Assembly (NCBI GenBank): GCA_005768755.1
Contig: VAFL01000001.1
Coordinates: forward strand, 248,001-312,000
Length of the DNA: 64,000 bases
Direction: 5' to 3'
DNA from: Paracoccus denitrificans
GTDB taxonomy: Bacteria > Pseudomonadota > Alphaproteobacteria > Rhodobacterales > Rhodobacteraceae
Numbering within the stretch: position 1 is the stretch's first letter; every line of letters begins with the position of its first letter. A program made the position numbers and the translations under genes. The notes under the pieces were generated by a model. It did not search any database. It was not told the DNA's origin and worked only from the letters and a program-made list of their open reading frames with translations. Below, in pieces: positions 34,143 to 43,392 of this stretch.

Positions 34143-36686
34143 ATGAATCGCGTTCTAAACCATTCCGAGCTGATTGAAATCACCCCTTCGGCAGGGGTGA
34201 AGACCACCTTGCACGGCTGGCGGGCAAAATGCCTGCAACGTCTGGTGCGGATGGAGCTTCCTGTTCCGACCTCGTTCGCGATATCTGCCGATACCGTGCG
34301 TGCGATGGCACAGGGCGCGACGCCGCTGGCCGGAAAGCTGGCCGAGGTTTTCTCGCGTGGCGACGGACTGGTCAGCGTGCGTCCCTCGGCGGTGATGCCG
34401 GAATGGGGCGGACCGCAGACTGTGCTGAATGTCGGCGTAAACGATGACTGCCATCGCCGTCTGATCGCGTCGCGCGGGACCGAGGCAGCAGATGCGATCT
34501 ATCTGAGCTTCGTGCAGTCCTACGCCGTCAATGTTGCGCGGCTGGACCCCGACATGTTCTCGGACAGCGGTGAGGGCGCGCTTGCGCGCGCGCTTGACGC
34601 TTACCGCTCAGAAATGGACGAGGATTTTCCCCAGGATCCCGCCCGCCAATTGACAGAGGTCATGCGCTCGATGGCGCGGGCGTGGGAATCGCCCACCGCG
34701 CGACTTCTGCGTCAGGCCAAGGGTGCGCCAGAGGATGCGCCGCTGGGGTTGGTCGTGCAGCAGATGGCGCTGGCGGTCGGGCCGGGGATCAGCGGATCAG
34801 GCACCATCCAGTTGCTCGACTCGGTCACCGGGATCCCCGGCATCAGCGGGCGCTTCAGGGGCCAGACGCATGGCCCGCTGCGCGCGGAAGGCGCGGAAAC
34901 ACTGTTCTTGACCGCCGATCCGCGCGGCGCATCACTTGAAGAAGTCGCGCCTGATGCCTTTGCGGCGCTTGTCGAATATGGCCGTGCCGCACGCATCCGG
35001 TTGCGCGACGAGATGCAGTTAGAATTCGTGATCTCGGACGGTCATCTGTCGATCATTGATGCATGGCGGGTGCCGCGATCGTCGCGCGCGGCAGTGCGCA
35101 TTGCCGTGTCGCTGGCCGAGGACGGCATCATTCCGCAGGCCGAGGCTGTTTTGCGCGTCGAACCACGCGCGCTGTCTGAACTGATGCATTACCAGATCGA
35201 TCCGCGCGCGCCCCGCGACATCATTGCGCGTGGAATTGATGCAAGCCCCGGTGCGGCATCCGGCAAGATCGTGTTTTCTGCGCCTGCCGCACAAGCCGCG
35301 GCTGCGCGTGGTGAGGCGTGTATCCTTGTTCGCCGCGAAACATCGCCCGAGGACATTCGCGGGATGCATGCCTCTGTCGCAGTGTTGACGGAACGGGGTG
35401 GCACCACCAGTCACGCCGCCGTCATCGCGCGTGGTCTGGGACTGCCCTGCATCGTTGGCGCGCATGGAATAAGCATCGACGTGCGCGCCAGAGAATTGCG
35501 CGCCAGTGGCCGCAAGTTCCGTGAAGGCGAGGAAATCACGATCGACGGCACCTCGGGTGAAGTGTTGGCGGGCGTGGCGGAAATGCTTGAACCGGCACTG
35601 GATGACAGCTTCAACCGACTGTTGGAATGGGCAGACCAGCTTCGTGACCTGGGCGTGCGGGCCAACGCCGATACCCCGGAAGATGCACGGACGGCGCGCA
35701 TGTTCCGGGCCGAGGGGATCGGGCTTTGCCGCACGGAACACATGTTCTTCGATGAGATGCGGCTGCCGATCATGCGCGAGATGATTTTCGCCGACGGCCC
35801 CGAAGACAGGCGCGTGGCGCTGGCCCGGCTGCTGCCGATCCAGCGTCAGGATTTTACCGAGCTTTTCCAGATCATGGCAGGGCTGCCGGTGACAATCCGC
35901 CTGTTCGACCCGCCCTTGCACGAATTCCTGCCCCAGGACCGGGAGGGGATTCGGGAACTGGCCGAATCGCTGGACCTGCCCATCTCGGACGTGGCACGCC
36001 GCATCGAGGCGCTGACCGAGTTCAATCCGATGCTTGGAATGCGCGGCGTTCGGCTGGGCATAACCGTGCCCGAAATCTACGACATGCAGGCCCGCGCCAT
36101 CTTCGAGGCCGCGATTGCAAGCGCCAATGCCGATGCTGCCGTGGTGCCGGAGATCATGATCCCACTGGTCAGCGCACGGCGCGAGGTCGAGATCGTCAAG
36201 ACCCGTATCGATGCCGTGGCCGCCGCTGTGCGAAACGAAACCGGCAAGGAATTCACTTACCGGTTGGGCGTTATGGTTGAAACGCCGCGTGCTGCTCTGC
36301 GGGCCGGCGATATTGCCCGCCATGCCGCCTTCCTGTCATTCGGAACCAACGACCTGACGCAGATGACTTACGGACTGTCGCGGGACGATGCGGGTCGCTT
36401 CATGGGCACCTATGTCCAGCAGGGCGTTTATGACGAAGATCCGTTTCACATCCTTGATGAAGACGGAGTTGGAGAGCTTTTGCTGACCGGCACCAGCCGC
36501 GCACGCGATGCGCAACCAGGAATTACGATCGCTGTATGCGGAGAGCACGGCGGTAATCCGCAATCCATCGCTTTCTGCAACCGGGCGGGGCTGGATTACG
36601 TGTCATGCTCGCCTTTCCGGGTGCCTGTCGCGCGCCTTGCTGCAGCGCAGGAATCGATCCGGGCGAAAATGCCAAAAAGCGACTGA
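34143..36686 (+). CDS. Pyruvate phosphate dikinase-like protein with degenerate ATP domain
   Basis: The 847 residues follow PPDK organisation. The phosphohistidine domain carries LTERGGTTSHAAVIARG with His424. The PEP/pyruvate barrel has GIGLCRTEHMFF, FNPMLGMRGVRLGI, SFGTNDLTQMTYGLSRDDAG and the catalytic Cys822 in YVSCSPFRVPVARL. In contrast, the N-terminal ATP-grasp domain is eroded: the GGKGANL loop is GWRAKCL (catalytic Lys replaced by Arg), SGARxSMPGMMDT has become PSAVMPEWGGPQT, and the LQTR metal/ATP segment is IDAW. It may use a different donor, or act as a regulatory or partial enzyme. The start is uncertain (34131 or 34143), with no clear ribosome site. Confidence 0.8.
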   Translation: MNRVLNHSELIEITPSAGVKTTLHGWRAKCLQRLVRMELPVPTSFAISADTVRAMAQGATPLAGKLAEVFSRGDGLVSVRPSAVMPEWGGPQTVLNVGVNDDCHRRLIASRGTEAADAIYLSFVQSYAVNVARLDPDMFSDSGEGALARALDAYRSEMDEDFPQDPARQLTEVMRSMARAWESPTARLLRQAKGAPEDAPLGLVVQQMALAVGPGISGSGTIQLLDSVTGIPGISGRFRGQTHGPLRAEGAETLFLTADPRGASLEEVAPDAFAALVEYGRAARIRLRDEMQLEFVISDGHLSIIDAWRVPRSSRAAVRIAVSLAEDGIIPQAEAVLRVEPRALSELMHYQIDPRAPRDIIARGIDASPGAASGKIVFSAPAAQAAAARGEACILVRRETSPEDIRGMHASVAVLTERGGTTSHAAVIARGLGLPCIVGAHGISIDVRARELRASGRKFREGEEITIDGTSGEVLAGVAEMLEPALDDSFNRLLEWADQLRDLGVRANADTPEDARTARMFRAEGIGLCRTEHMFFDEMRLPIMREMIFADGPEDRRVALARLLPIQRQDFTELFQIMAGLPVTIRLFDPPLHEFLPQDREGIRELAESLDLPISDVARRIEALTEFNPMLGMRGVRLGITVPEIYDMQARAIFEAAIASANADAAVVPEIMIPLVSARREVEIVKTRIDAVAAAVRNETGKEFTYRLGVMVETPRAALRAGDIARHAAFLSFGTNDLTQMTYGLSRDDAGRFMGTYVQQGVYDEDPFHILDEDGVGELLLTGTSRARDAQPGITIAVCGEHGGNPQSIAFCNRAGLDYVSCSPFRVPVARLAAAQESIRAKMPKSD

Positions 36687-36919
36687 TTCGGGACGGTTGC
36701 CGCGTCGGTGCGGAGGATGCTGCAAGCGCGAATTGGCGTGATTCTGCCAGAAGCGCTCAGCACCGTCGGCGAGAAGTCGCCAGAATCCTGATTATTGCAG
36801 GTGAATCGGGAACCTCACGTCCATGCGCGTAGCGTGGACGGAAATACGTTTTGTAGTTTCACCGGGATTTTGCCGGCCAGCTGCCACCGGACCGGCGCCC
36901 ACGAACAGGAAACTGCTGT

Positions 36920-37435
36920 ATGCCTACGCTGACCCGTAAACTGGCCGCGCTGTGCCTGAGCTTGTCGCTTGCGCTGCCGATCACGGCCCCGACCATTGCC
37001 TATGCCGACCCCGCACGGGGCCCCGAAACGGTCACACAGGCCCGCTATGGCGGCGCCGATTCGCTTGCTTGCCTGACCGAGGCGCTTTACTTCGAGGCCC
37101 GGGGCGAAAGCCGCAGTGGTCAGCGTGCCGTGGCCGAGGTCATTCTGAACCGCGTTGACAGCGGTGCATTCCCCAATTCGGTCTGCGGTGTCGTTCATCA
37201 GCGCGGCCAGTTTTCCTATAAGAAGGGCCGGCGCATGTCGAATGCGGCATCTGCTGCGCGGGCCCGCCAGCTTGCGGCAGAGGCGTTGGCCGGTGCACCG
37301 CGGCAGCTGACGGCTGGCGCGACCTATTTCCATACCACCAGCGTCCGCCCATCCTGGTCGAAGCGTTTCACGCGTACGACGCGCATTGGAAGCCATATCT
37401 TCTACCGTCAGGGTCGTCGCGTGGCGTCCAACTGA
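36920..37435 (+). CDS. Cell wall hydrolase, SleB/CwlJ type
   Basis: This is a secreted protein of 171 residues with a signal peptide ending near AYA|DP (about residue 29). The hydrolase_2 domain has CLTEALYFEARGES with the probable catalytic Glu, GQRAVAEVILNRV, and the C-terminal ATYFHTTSVRPSW. In alphaproteobacteria such SleB-like proteins are taken to be muramidase or lytic transglycosylase-like envelope enzymes rather than germination factors. AGGAAA lies upstream of the ATG. The preceding 233-base gap holds a short imperfect hairpin (36818-36840) but no gene. Confidence 0.88.
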   Translation: MPTLTRKLAALCLSLSLALPITAPTIAYADPARGPETVTQARYGGADSLACLTEALYFEARGESRSGQRAVAEVILNRVDSGAFPNSVCGVVHQRGQFSYKKGRRMSNAASAARARQLAAEALAGAPRQLTAGATYFHTTSVRPSWSKRFTRTTRIGSHIFYRQGRRVASN

Positions 37436-37466
37436 CGCGATGCCTTGTCGGGGATTTTGACCTAGT

Positions 37467-37503
37467 GAAACGGCCTCGCCTCTTGCGGCGGGGCCGTTTC
37501 TTT
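37467..37503 (+). terminator. Rho-independent terminator after the SleB-type gene
   Basis: A 14-bp stem with one G-T pair (37467-37480 with 37487-37500) and a 6-base loop is followed by TTT. It starts 32 bases after the hydrolase stop and ends just before folB. Confidence 0.8.
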
Positions 37504-37517
37504 GAAATCTGGATTCC

Positions 37518-38303
37518 ATGAACGAACCGGACCAGCTTCACCTGCGCGACTATATCGTCGAGGCCGAGATCGGCGCTTTCCAGTCGGAACGCGGCCGCAG
37601 CCAGCGCCTGCGGTTCAATCTGACCGTCGATCTGGCACAGCCCGTGATCGGCGTGGACGACGATGTCGATCTGATCCTGTCCTATGACGTGTTGACGGAT
37701 GCGGTGGCGGTGGGGCTGGGTGATCAGCGGTTCAACCTGCTGGAAACACTGGCCGAAAAGATTGCGGCTGAAGTGCTCGGGCATCCGCGTGCCGGGCAGG
37801 TCAGGATCAGCGTCGAGAAGTTGGATCGGATTCCGGGGGCGCTTGGCGTTACCCTGACCCGCCGTCGGGGGCGCGTCGATGCGCAACAGGCAGCGGACGA
37901 AAACGAACTTGTCATCCTGCTTCACGGCGCAGAGGTTCCGCGCCCCAGTGGTGCTGTGATCCTGACCCCAGATGCGCCGCAACTGCCAATACCGACCGGC
38001 GGGAACGAACGGCGCATAGCACTTCTGGCACTGGATCAGGCGGCCTGGGCGCTTGGGGGGCGGCTGGCGCTGGATGTCGCCGACAACCGGACCGAGCTGG
38101 ACTGGGCGGTAAAGGAAGGCCGCCCGATGGTCTGGGCGCCGGCGCGCATGACAGCCGACATCCCCGGGTTGGAGGCTGACCCGATCTCGGTCGCGCTGTG
38201 GCTGGCTGAACGGATGGGCGCATCGCGGCTGGATCTGGCATTGCCGCAGGACGCCGAACTGCCAAATGTGACGACGGACATTCCGCTGCGACGGATCGGT
38301 TGA
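37518..38303 (+). CDS. folB: Dihydroneopterin aldolase fused to an extra C-terminal domain
   Basis: Residues 1 to about 120 are FolB, which cleaves dihydroneopterin to hydroxymethyl-dihydropterin. The signatures are LRDYIVEAEIGAFQSERG, LSYDVLTDAV and NLLETLAEKIA with the catalytic Glu and Lys. The protein continues for about 140 residues that normal FolB (about 120 residues) lacks. This extra part has ILLHGAEVPRPSG and near its end ADPISVALWLAERMGASRL, which resembles the C-terminal DxxSDxLAxxLA region of amino acid kinase fold proteins. The stop overlaps the folP ATG, making an operon folB-folP-glmM. Confidence 0.85.
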   Translation: MNEPDQLHLRDYIVEAEIGAFQSERGRSQRLRFNLTVDLAQPVIGVDDDVDLILSYDVLTDAVAVGLGDQRFNLLETLAEKIAAEVLGHPRAGQVRISVEKLDRIPGALGVTLTRRRGRVDAQQAADENELVILLHGAEVPRPSGAVILTPDAPQLPIPTGGNERRIALLALDQAAWALGGRLALDVADNRTELDWAVKEGRPMVWAPARMTADIPGLEADPISVALWLAERMGASRLDLALPQDAELPNVTTDIPLRRIG

Positions 38304-39280
38304 TGGGGAATTACTGGCGTCCCATCCCCGAGGAGGGCGGCACATATCCGCTGGCAGGTGGCTGGCTGCGCTTTTCGCGTGTGGAAAGGCTCTCGCGCGG
38401 GTCCGTTGCCACGGTTCTGCCTGCCGATGCGGTCCCGGACGAGGTGCTTGGCAAGTTGACAGGCAGGCGCGCGGAGATTTGCGGCATCCCGATGAGCCGC
38501 CCATCGATCATGGGAATCGTCAACGCCACGCCTGACAGCTTCTCCGACGGCGGCACCTATGATGCCTTGACGCAGGCACGGATGCTGGCGGACGCGGGCG
38601 CGGATATTGTTGATATTGGCGGCGAATCCACGCGCCCCGGCGCGATGGAGGTCAGCGAGCCTGAAGAGATCGGACGCATCCTGCCGGTGATCGAGACAAT
38701 GCGGCGCGATCTGCCAATCTCGGTCGATACGCGCAAGTCGGGCGTGGCGCGTGCGGCAATTGCGGCCGGCGCGGGCATGGTCAATGATGTCTCGGGATTG
38801 GATTTCGATCCGTTGCTGGCGGGGCTGGTCGCGGAAACGGGCGTGCCGCTCTGCCTGATGCATGCGCAGGGCTTGCCCGAGACCATGCAGGACGGACCCC
38901 ATTACGGCGACGTGCTTCTTGATGTTTACGACGCGCTGGCTGCGCGCGTCCGCCGGGCAGAGGATGCAGGCATCGCGCGCGACCGGATCATGGTTGATCC
39001 CGGCATCGGATTTGGCAAGACGCGGGCGCATAATCGGGCGATCCTCAGCCGGATCAGCCTGTTTCACGGCCTTGGTTGTCCGATACTTCTGGGCGTGTCG
39101 CGCAAGCGCTTCATTGGCGAGGTGGCGGCAATCGGCGATGCCGCGCAGCGCGGTCCGGGGACGCTGGCGCTGACCCTGGCTGCGACAGGGCAGGGCGTAC
39201 AGATGCATCGGGTGCATGACGTGGCAACCGCGGTGCAGGGACTGGCATTGTGGCGGGAAGTGACGGAAAGGACGAATTGA
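38303..39280 (+). CDS. folP: Dihydropteroate synthase
   Basis: FolP joins hydroxymethyl-dihydropterin pyrophosphate to p-aminobenzoate and is the sulfonamide target. The 325 residues include IMGIVNATPDSFSDGG, DIGGESTRPGA, the pterin-site region PISVDTRKSGVA, DPGIGFGKT and LGVSRKRFIG. About 60 residues precede the core domain, longer than in E. coli, as is common in alphaproteobacteria. ATG at 38303 overlaps the folB stop, and its own stop overlaps the glmM ATG. Confidence 0.95.
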   Translation: MGNYWRPIPEEGGTYPLAGGWLRFSRVERLSRGSVATVLPADAVPDEVLGKLTGRRAEICGIPMSRPSIMGIVNATPDSFSDGGTYDALTQARMLADAGADIVDIGGESTRPGAMEVSEPEEIGRILPVIETMRRDLPISVDTRKSGVARAAIAAGAGMVNDVSGLDFDPLLAGLVAETGVPLCLMHAQGLPETMQDGPHYGDVLLDVYDALAARVRRAEDAGIARDRIMVDPGIGFGKTRAHNRAILSRISLFHGLGCPILLGVSRKRFIGEVAAIGDAAQRGPGTLALTLAATGQGVQMHRVHDVATAVQGLALWREVTERTN

Positions 39281-40623
39281 TGGTGCGCAAGCTGTTCGGA
39301 ACAGACGGGGTGCGCGGTCGCGCAAATTCCGAGCCGATGACGGCTGATATGGTGATGCGTCTTGGCGCCGCAGCCGGACGCTTCTTCCGACGCGATGGGC
39401 GCAACGGGCACCGTGTGGTGATCGGAAAGGACACGCGACTGTCGTGTTACATGCTGGAGGCGGCACTGACGGCAGGGCTGACGAGTACCGGCATGAACGT
39501 GCTGCTGCTGGGGCCGATCCCGACACCGGCGGTCGGGTTCCTGACCCGGTCGATGCGGGCTGATCTGGGCATCATGATCTCGGCCAGCCACAATCCCGCA
39601 CATGACAATGGCATCAAGTTCTTCGGACCCGACGGCTTCAAGCTGTCGGATGAGGCCGAATCCGAGATCGAAAACCTTGTCGCTGGCCAGATCCGTCCGG
39701 CCGAGCCGCAGAATATGGGGCGCCGCACATTGATCGAGGACGGTCGCGGCCGCTATGTCGAATACGCCAAGACCACATTCCCGGCCGGGCAACGGCTGGA
39801 CGGGCTGAAAGTTGTGGTTGATTGCGCGAATGGTGCTGCCTACCGCGCGGCGCCGGATGTCCTTTACGAACTCGGCGCCGATGTGGTTCCGGTGGGTGTC
39901 AGCCCGAACGGGCGTAACATCAATGACGGCGTCGGCTCGACCCACCCCGAGGCAGCGGCGCAGGCCGTTCTGGATAATCGCGCCGATCTTGGGATCTGTC
40001 TGGATGGCGATGCCGACAGAGTGATCCTGATCGACGAAAAGGGCCGCGTCGCGGACGGCGATCAACTGATGGCGCTTATGGCGGGACGATGGGCGGAACA
40101 GGGCAAGTTGCGCAATGATGCGCTTGTGGCGACGGTAATGTCCAACCTTGGATTGGAACGCTTCCTTGCCGGGCGTGGTCTGCGGCTGGAACGCACCAAG
40201 GTCGGCGACCGCTACGTCGTGGAACGGATGCGCGAAGGCGGTTTCAACCTGGGCGGCGAACAATCGGGCCATATCGTCATGACCGACTACGCGACCACCG
40301 GCGACGGGTTGATCGCGGGGCTGCAATTTCTGGCCGCCATGGCAGATACAGGCCGCAGCGCGTCCGAACTTGTGCATCAGTTCGATCCGGTGCCGCAATT
40401 GTTGAAGAACGTGCGCTATGCGGCGGGTGCAGATCCGCTGGCGTCTGCCACGGTGCAACAGGCTATTTCGGCCGGCGAAACAAGGCTGACGGGAACGGGC
40501 CGGGTGCTGATCCGCAAGTCCGGGACTGAACCGCTGATCCGCGTGATGGCCGAAGCCGAGGACGAGGCGGTTCTGCGCGAGGTCGTCGAAAGCATCGTTG
40601 CGGCGGTCGAAGACGCCGCCTAA
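39280..40623 (+). CDS. glmM: Phosphoglucosamine mutase
   Basis: GlmM converts glucosamine 6-phosphate to the 1-phosphate for peptidoglycan and LPS. The 447 residues include RKLFGTDGVRGRAN at the start, the active-site Ser103 in SASHNPAHDNG, the metal loop DGDADR and the phosphate-binding RKSGTEPLIRVM. The folP-glmM arrangement is widespread. Its stop overlaps the stop of the convergent monooxygenase gene by four bases. Confidence 0.97.
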   Translation: MVRKLFGTDGVRGRANSEPMTADMVMRLGAAAGRFFRRDGRNGHRVVIGKDTRLSCYMLEAALTAGLTSTGMNVLLLGPIPTPAVGFLTRSMRADLGIMISASHNPAHDNGIKFFGPDGFKLSDEAESEIENLVAGQIRPAEPQNMGRRTLIEDGRGRYVEYAKTTFPAGQRLDGLKVVVDCANGAAYRAAPDVLYELGADVVPVGVSPNGRNINDGVGSTHPEAAAQAVLDNRADLGICLDGDADRVILIDEKGRVADGDQLMALMAGRWAEQGKLRNDALVATVMSNLGLERFLAGRGLRLERTKVGDRYVVERMREGGFNLGGEQSGHIVMTDYATTGDGLIAGLQFLAAMADTGRSASELVHQFDPVPQLLKNVRYAAGADPLASATVQQAISAGETRLTGTGRVLIRKSGTEPLIRVMAEAEDEAVLREVVESIVAAVEDAA

Positions 40624-41786
40624 GCCACGCGCTCGGCCACGGGATCATAGTCGTAGATCCAGTCAAATCGGCTGGGCAATGTGGCCGGCGCGATGCGCGA
40701 CAGCGCGCCAAGTCCCAGATGTGCGACAATCCGCGCCGGTCCCGTCAGGTGGTAGTTGCGTGCATTGCCGTTGGCGGCATTGATGACCTTGCGCACACGC
40801 GGCAGGCGCAGGGCCTGATAGCGGGCAAGGGCCGCGCCCTGATCGGGGATCGCGTCAAGGCAGGCGGCAAGAATCCATGCATCCTCGATCGCCATGACTG
40901 CGCCCTGCGCCATGAAGGGCAGGGTCGGATGGGCGGCATCCCCCAGGATCACATGCTTGTCGTCATGCCATCTGCTGGCGATCTCGTGCCGGAACAATCC
41001 CCAGATGCCGCAAGTCTCGACCCGCGACAGCCAGCCCGGCACGGGCCCTCCGAAATGGGCAAAGGCCGCACGAAGATTGGCCGGCTCATCCTGATGCGAC
41101 CAGCTTTCCGCAACCCAGTCGGCGCGTTCCTGCACTGCCACGATGTTACGCAGCCCGCCGCCAAGCGGATAGCTGACCAGATGTCGCCCCGGCCCCATGA
41201 ACACGCGCGCAAACGGGTCTTCGACCGGATCGGGGATCAGTGTCCGCCATGCGGTCTGCCCCGTGAAGAACGGAGTTTCCGGCCCGTTAAGCAGCGGCCG
41301 CACCACGCTGTGCAGGCCATCTGCGCCGACAAGAAGCGTGGCATCAGTCTGCAGGGGCATTGCGACCTGCTGACCGAACTGCAAGTCAGCGCCGGCCGCA
41401 CGTGCCGCATCGCCCAGCACCTCGACCAGTCGGGCGCGCTGGATCATGCGGAATGCAGCGCCGGGCTGTCGTGTCGACAATGGAAGGACAGCGATCTGCC
41501 GGCCGGCGGCGCTGTGCATCACGACCCCTTCCGAGCGTACGGAGACCGAATCCACCGCCTGAGCCAGACCGAGTGCGTCCAGAACGCGCCCGGCATTCGG
41601 CGAAATCTGAAGGCCTGCGCCGACCTCTGTCTGGGCCGGAGCACGCTCCAGGACCGTTACTTGTGCCCCGCGCTGCGCCAATGCCGTGGCCGCTGTCAGC
41701 CCGGCAATTCCGCCGCCGATGACACAGACCTGTCGATTGCGAAGATAGTTGCTCAGCCCGAAATCCCCGCAGCTGGTATTTCGCAA
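40620..41786 (-). CDS. FAD-dependent aromatic-type monooxygenase (group A)
   Basis: The protein has about 388 residues with the FAD-binding VCVIGGGIAGLTAATALAQ, VGADGLHSVVRPLL, and the second FAD motif LGDAAHPTLPFMAQGA, which places it with salicylate hydroxylase and 3-hydroxybenzoate 6-hydroxylase-type enzymes. The substrate is unknown and no aromatic degradation genes are adjacent. The start is unclear: TTG at 41786 gives a short lead-in; a GTG at 41849 would add 21 residues. Neither has a strong ribosome site. Confidence 0.82.
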   Translation of the reverse strand: MRNTSCGDFGLSNYLRNRQVCVIGGGIAGLTAATALAQRGAQVTVLERAPAQTEVGAGLQISPNAGRVLDALGLAQAVDSVSVRSEGVVMHSAAGRQIAVLPLSTRQPGAAFRMIQRARLVEVLGDAARAAGADLQFGQQVAMPLQTDATLLVGADGLHSVVRPLLNGPETPFFTGQTAWRTLIPDPVEDPFARVFMGPGRHLVSYPLGGGLRNIVAVQERADWVAESWSHQDEPANLRAAFAHFGGPVPGWLSRVETCGIWGLFRHEIASRWHDDKHVILGDAAHPTLPFMAQGAVMAIEDAWILAACLDAIPDQGAALARYQALRLPRVRKVINAANGNARNYHLTGPARIVAHLGLGALSRIAPATLPSRFDWIYDYDPVAERVA

Positions 41787-41957
41787 CCGATCAACGCCGC
41801 GGTCAGGCCGGCACGACGCCTGTTTTTCGTCGTCAAAAGGCGGCGGCACGAGATATCCGCCGCCCCACTTGCGTCAATCATGAGGCGACCCGAAGACTGG
41901 CCGCAAGGAAGCCGCATTCGGCCATCCCTGGCGGGCCGGTCACCGCGCCAGTTCGCG

Positions 41958-42380
41958 TCAGTCGTCGCGGTGCACACGTTCACGCCGCTCGTGCTTTTCC
42001 TGCGCGGCAAGGGTCATCGTCGCGATGGGGCGGGCATCCAGCCGTTTCAGGCTGATCGGTTCCCCGGTCATCTCGCAATAGCCGTATTCGCCATTGGCGA
42101 TGCGGCGCAGCGCTGCGTCGATCTTGCCGACCAGCTTGCGCTGGCGGTCGCGGGTGCGCAATTCAAGCGCGCGGTCGGTTTCTTCGGATGCGCGGTCGGC
42201 CAGGTCGGGCACATTGCGGGCGCTGTCTTGCAAGCCTTCCAGCGTCTCTGCCGACTGTTCCATTAACTCGGCCTTCCAGGCCTCCAGCTTGCGACGGAAA
42301 TATTCCAGCTGGCGATCGTTCATGAACGGTTCGTCTTCGGCTGGGCGATAATCATCGGGCAGGAAAATCTGCGGTTTCAT
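41958..42380 (-). CDS. dksA: DksA-type RNA polymerase regulator lacking most zinc cysteines
   Basis: DksA with ppGpp adjusts transcription initiation at RNA polymerase. The 140 residues have the coiled-coil core (about 25-85), with ADRASEETDRALELRTRDRQ containing the tip Asp-Arg-Ala-Ser residues. The C-terminal zinc-finger region reads YGYCEMTGEPISLKRL, with one Cys where E. coli DksA has four. This matches the one-cysteine DksA known in Rhodobacter sphaeroides, which works without zinc. ATG at 42380 has GGAGGA upstream. Confidence 0.9.
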   Translation of the reverse strand: MKPQIFLPDDYRPAEDEPFMNDRQLEYFRRKLEAWKAELMEQSAETLEGLQDSARNVPDLADRASEETDRALELRTRDRQRKLVGKIDAALRRIANGEYGYCEMTGEPISLKRLDARPIATMTLAAQEKHERRERVHRDD

Positions 42381-42545
42381 ACGTCCTCCGACGGGCCGAG
42401 GTGCCTGTCCCCCGATCCTCGCGCCCCCTTTAAGGGATGCGGGGGGGCTTGTCACTAGTTCAATGGTATCAAATGTAATCGCGCCTTCTTGCCGCTGGCC
42501 GGTGGGCTGGCTAGTGTCTGGGCGCCAAACGCAAGGAGTTCCAAG

Positions 42546-43388
42546 ATGCGCTTTGCCTCGACCGAAAGCTACGTCGCGCCGCCAGATCTGACCATGGCGG
42601 TCAACGCCGCCATCACGCTGGAGCGGCCGTTGCTGGTCAAGGGCGAACCGGGAACCGGCAAGACCGAACTGGCGCGCCAGGTCGCCGCCTCGCTTGATCT
42701 TCCGATCATCGAATGGAACGTGAAGTCCACCACCAAGGCCCAGCAGGGTCTGTATGAATATGACGCCGTAAGTCGTTTGCGCGATAGCCAGCTGGGCGAT
42801 GTGCGCGTGCATGATGTCGGCAATTACATCCGCAAGGGCAAGCTTTGGCAGGCGTTCGAGGCATCGGGCAAGACCGTTCTGCTGATCGATGAGATCGACA
42901 AGGCCGATATCGAATTCCCGAACGATCTTCTGCAGGAACTCGACCGGATGGAGTTTCACGTCTACGAAACCGGCCAGACCGTCACGGCAGTCCACCGTCC
43001 CGTCGTCATCATCACGTCAAACAATGAAAAGGAACTGCCCGACGCCTTTCTGCGCCGGTGTTTCTTCCATTACATCCGTTTCCCCGATGCGCAGGTGCTG
43101 TCAAATATCGTGGGCGTGCATTATCCGGGCCTGAAGCAGCGACTGCTGGATGAAGCCCTGCGCCAGTTCTTCGAGATCCGCGAGGTTCCGGGTCTGAAGA
43201 AGAAGCCATCGACCTCGGAATTGCTGGATTGGCTGAAGCTGATCCTGGCCGAAGACCTGTCACCGGAAGACCTGAAACGCGAACCCAACGAGATGCTGCC
43301 AAAGCTGCACGGGGCGCTGCTGAAGAACGAACAGGATGTCGCGCTGTTTGAAAAGCTGGCCTTCATTGCCCGGCGTCAGGGGCGCTGA
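42546..43388 (+). CDS. MoxR-family AAA+ ATPase
   Basis: The 280 residues have Walker A GEPGTGKT (33-40), Walker B LLIDEIDKAD, the sensor region IITSNNEKELPDAFLRRC and the MoxR inserts. MoxR ATPases act as chaperones that load cofactors or metals together with a VWA-domain partner. Here the next gene, 4 bases on, is an unrelated GNAT; no VWA/CoxE-type gene is nearby. AAGGAG precedes the ATG at 42546. Confidence 0.9.
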   Translation: MRFASTESYVAPPDLTMAVNAAITLERPLLVKGEPGTGKTELARQVAASLDLPIIEWNVKSTTKAQQGLYEYDAVSRLRDSQLGDVRVHDVGNYIRKGKLWQAFEASGKTVLLIDEIDKADIEFPNDLLQELDRMEFHVYETGQTVTAVHRPVVIITSNNEKELPDAFLRRCFFHYIRFPDAQVLSNIVGVHYPGLKQRLLDEALRQFFEIREVPGLKKKPSTSELLDWLKLILAEDLSPEDLKREPNEMLPKLHGALLKNEQDVALFEKLAFIARRQGR

Positions 43389-43392
43389 TCGC

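Noticed and set aside
36818..36840. Short hairpin after the PPDK-like gene
   Set aside because: The 6-bp stem has no T run close behind it, so I could not call it a terminator.
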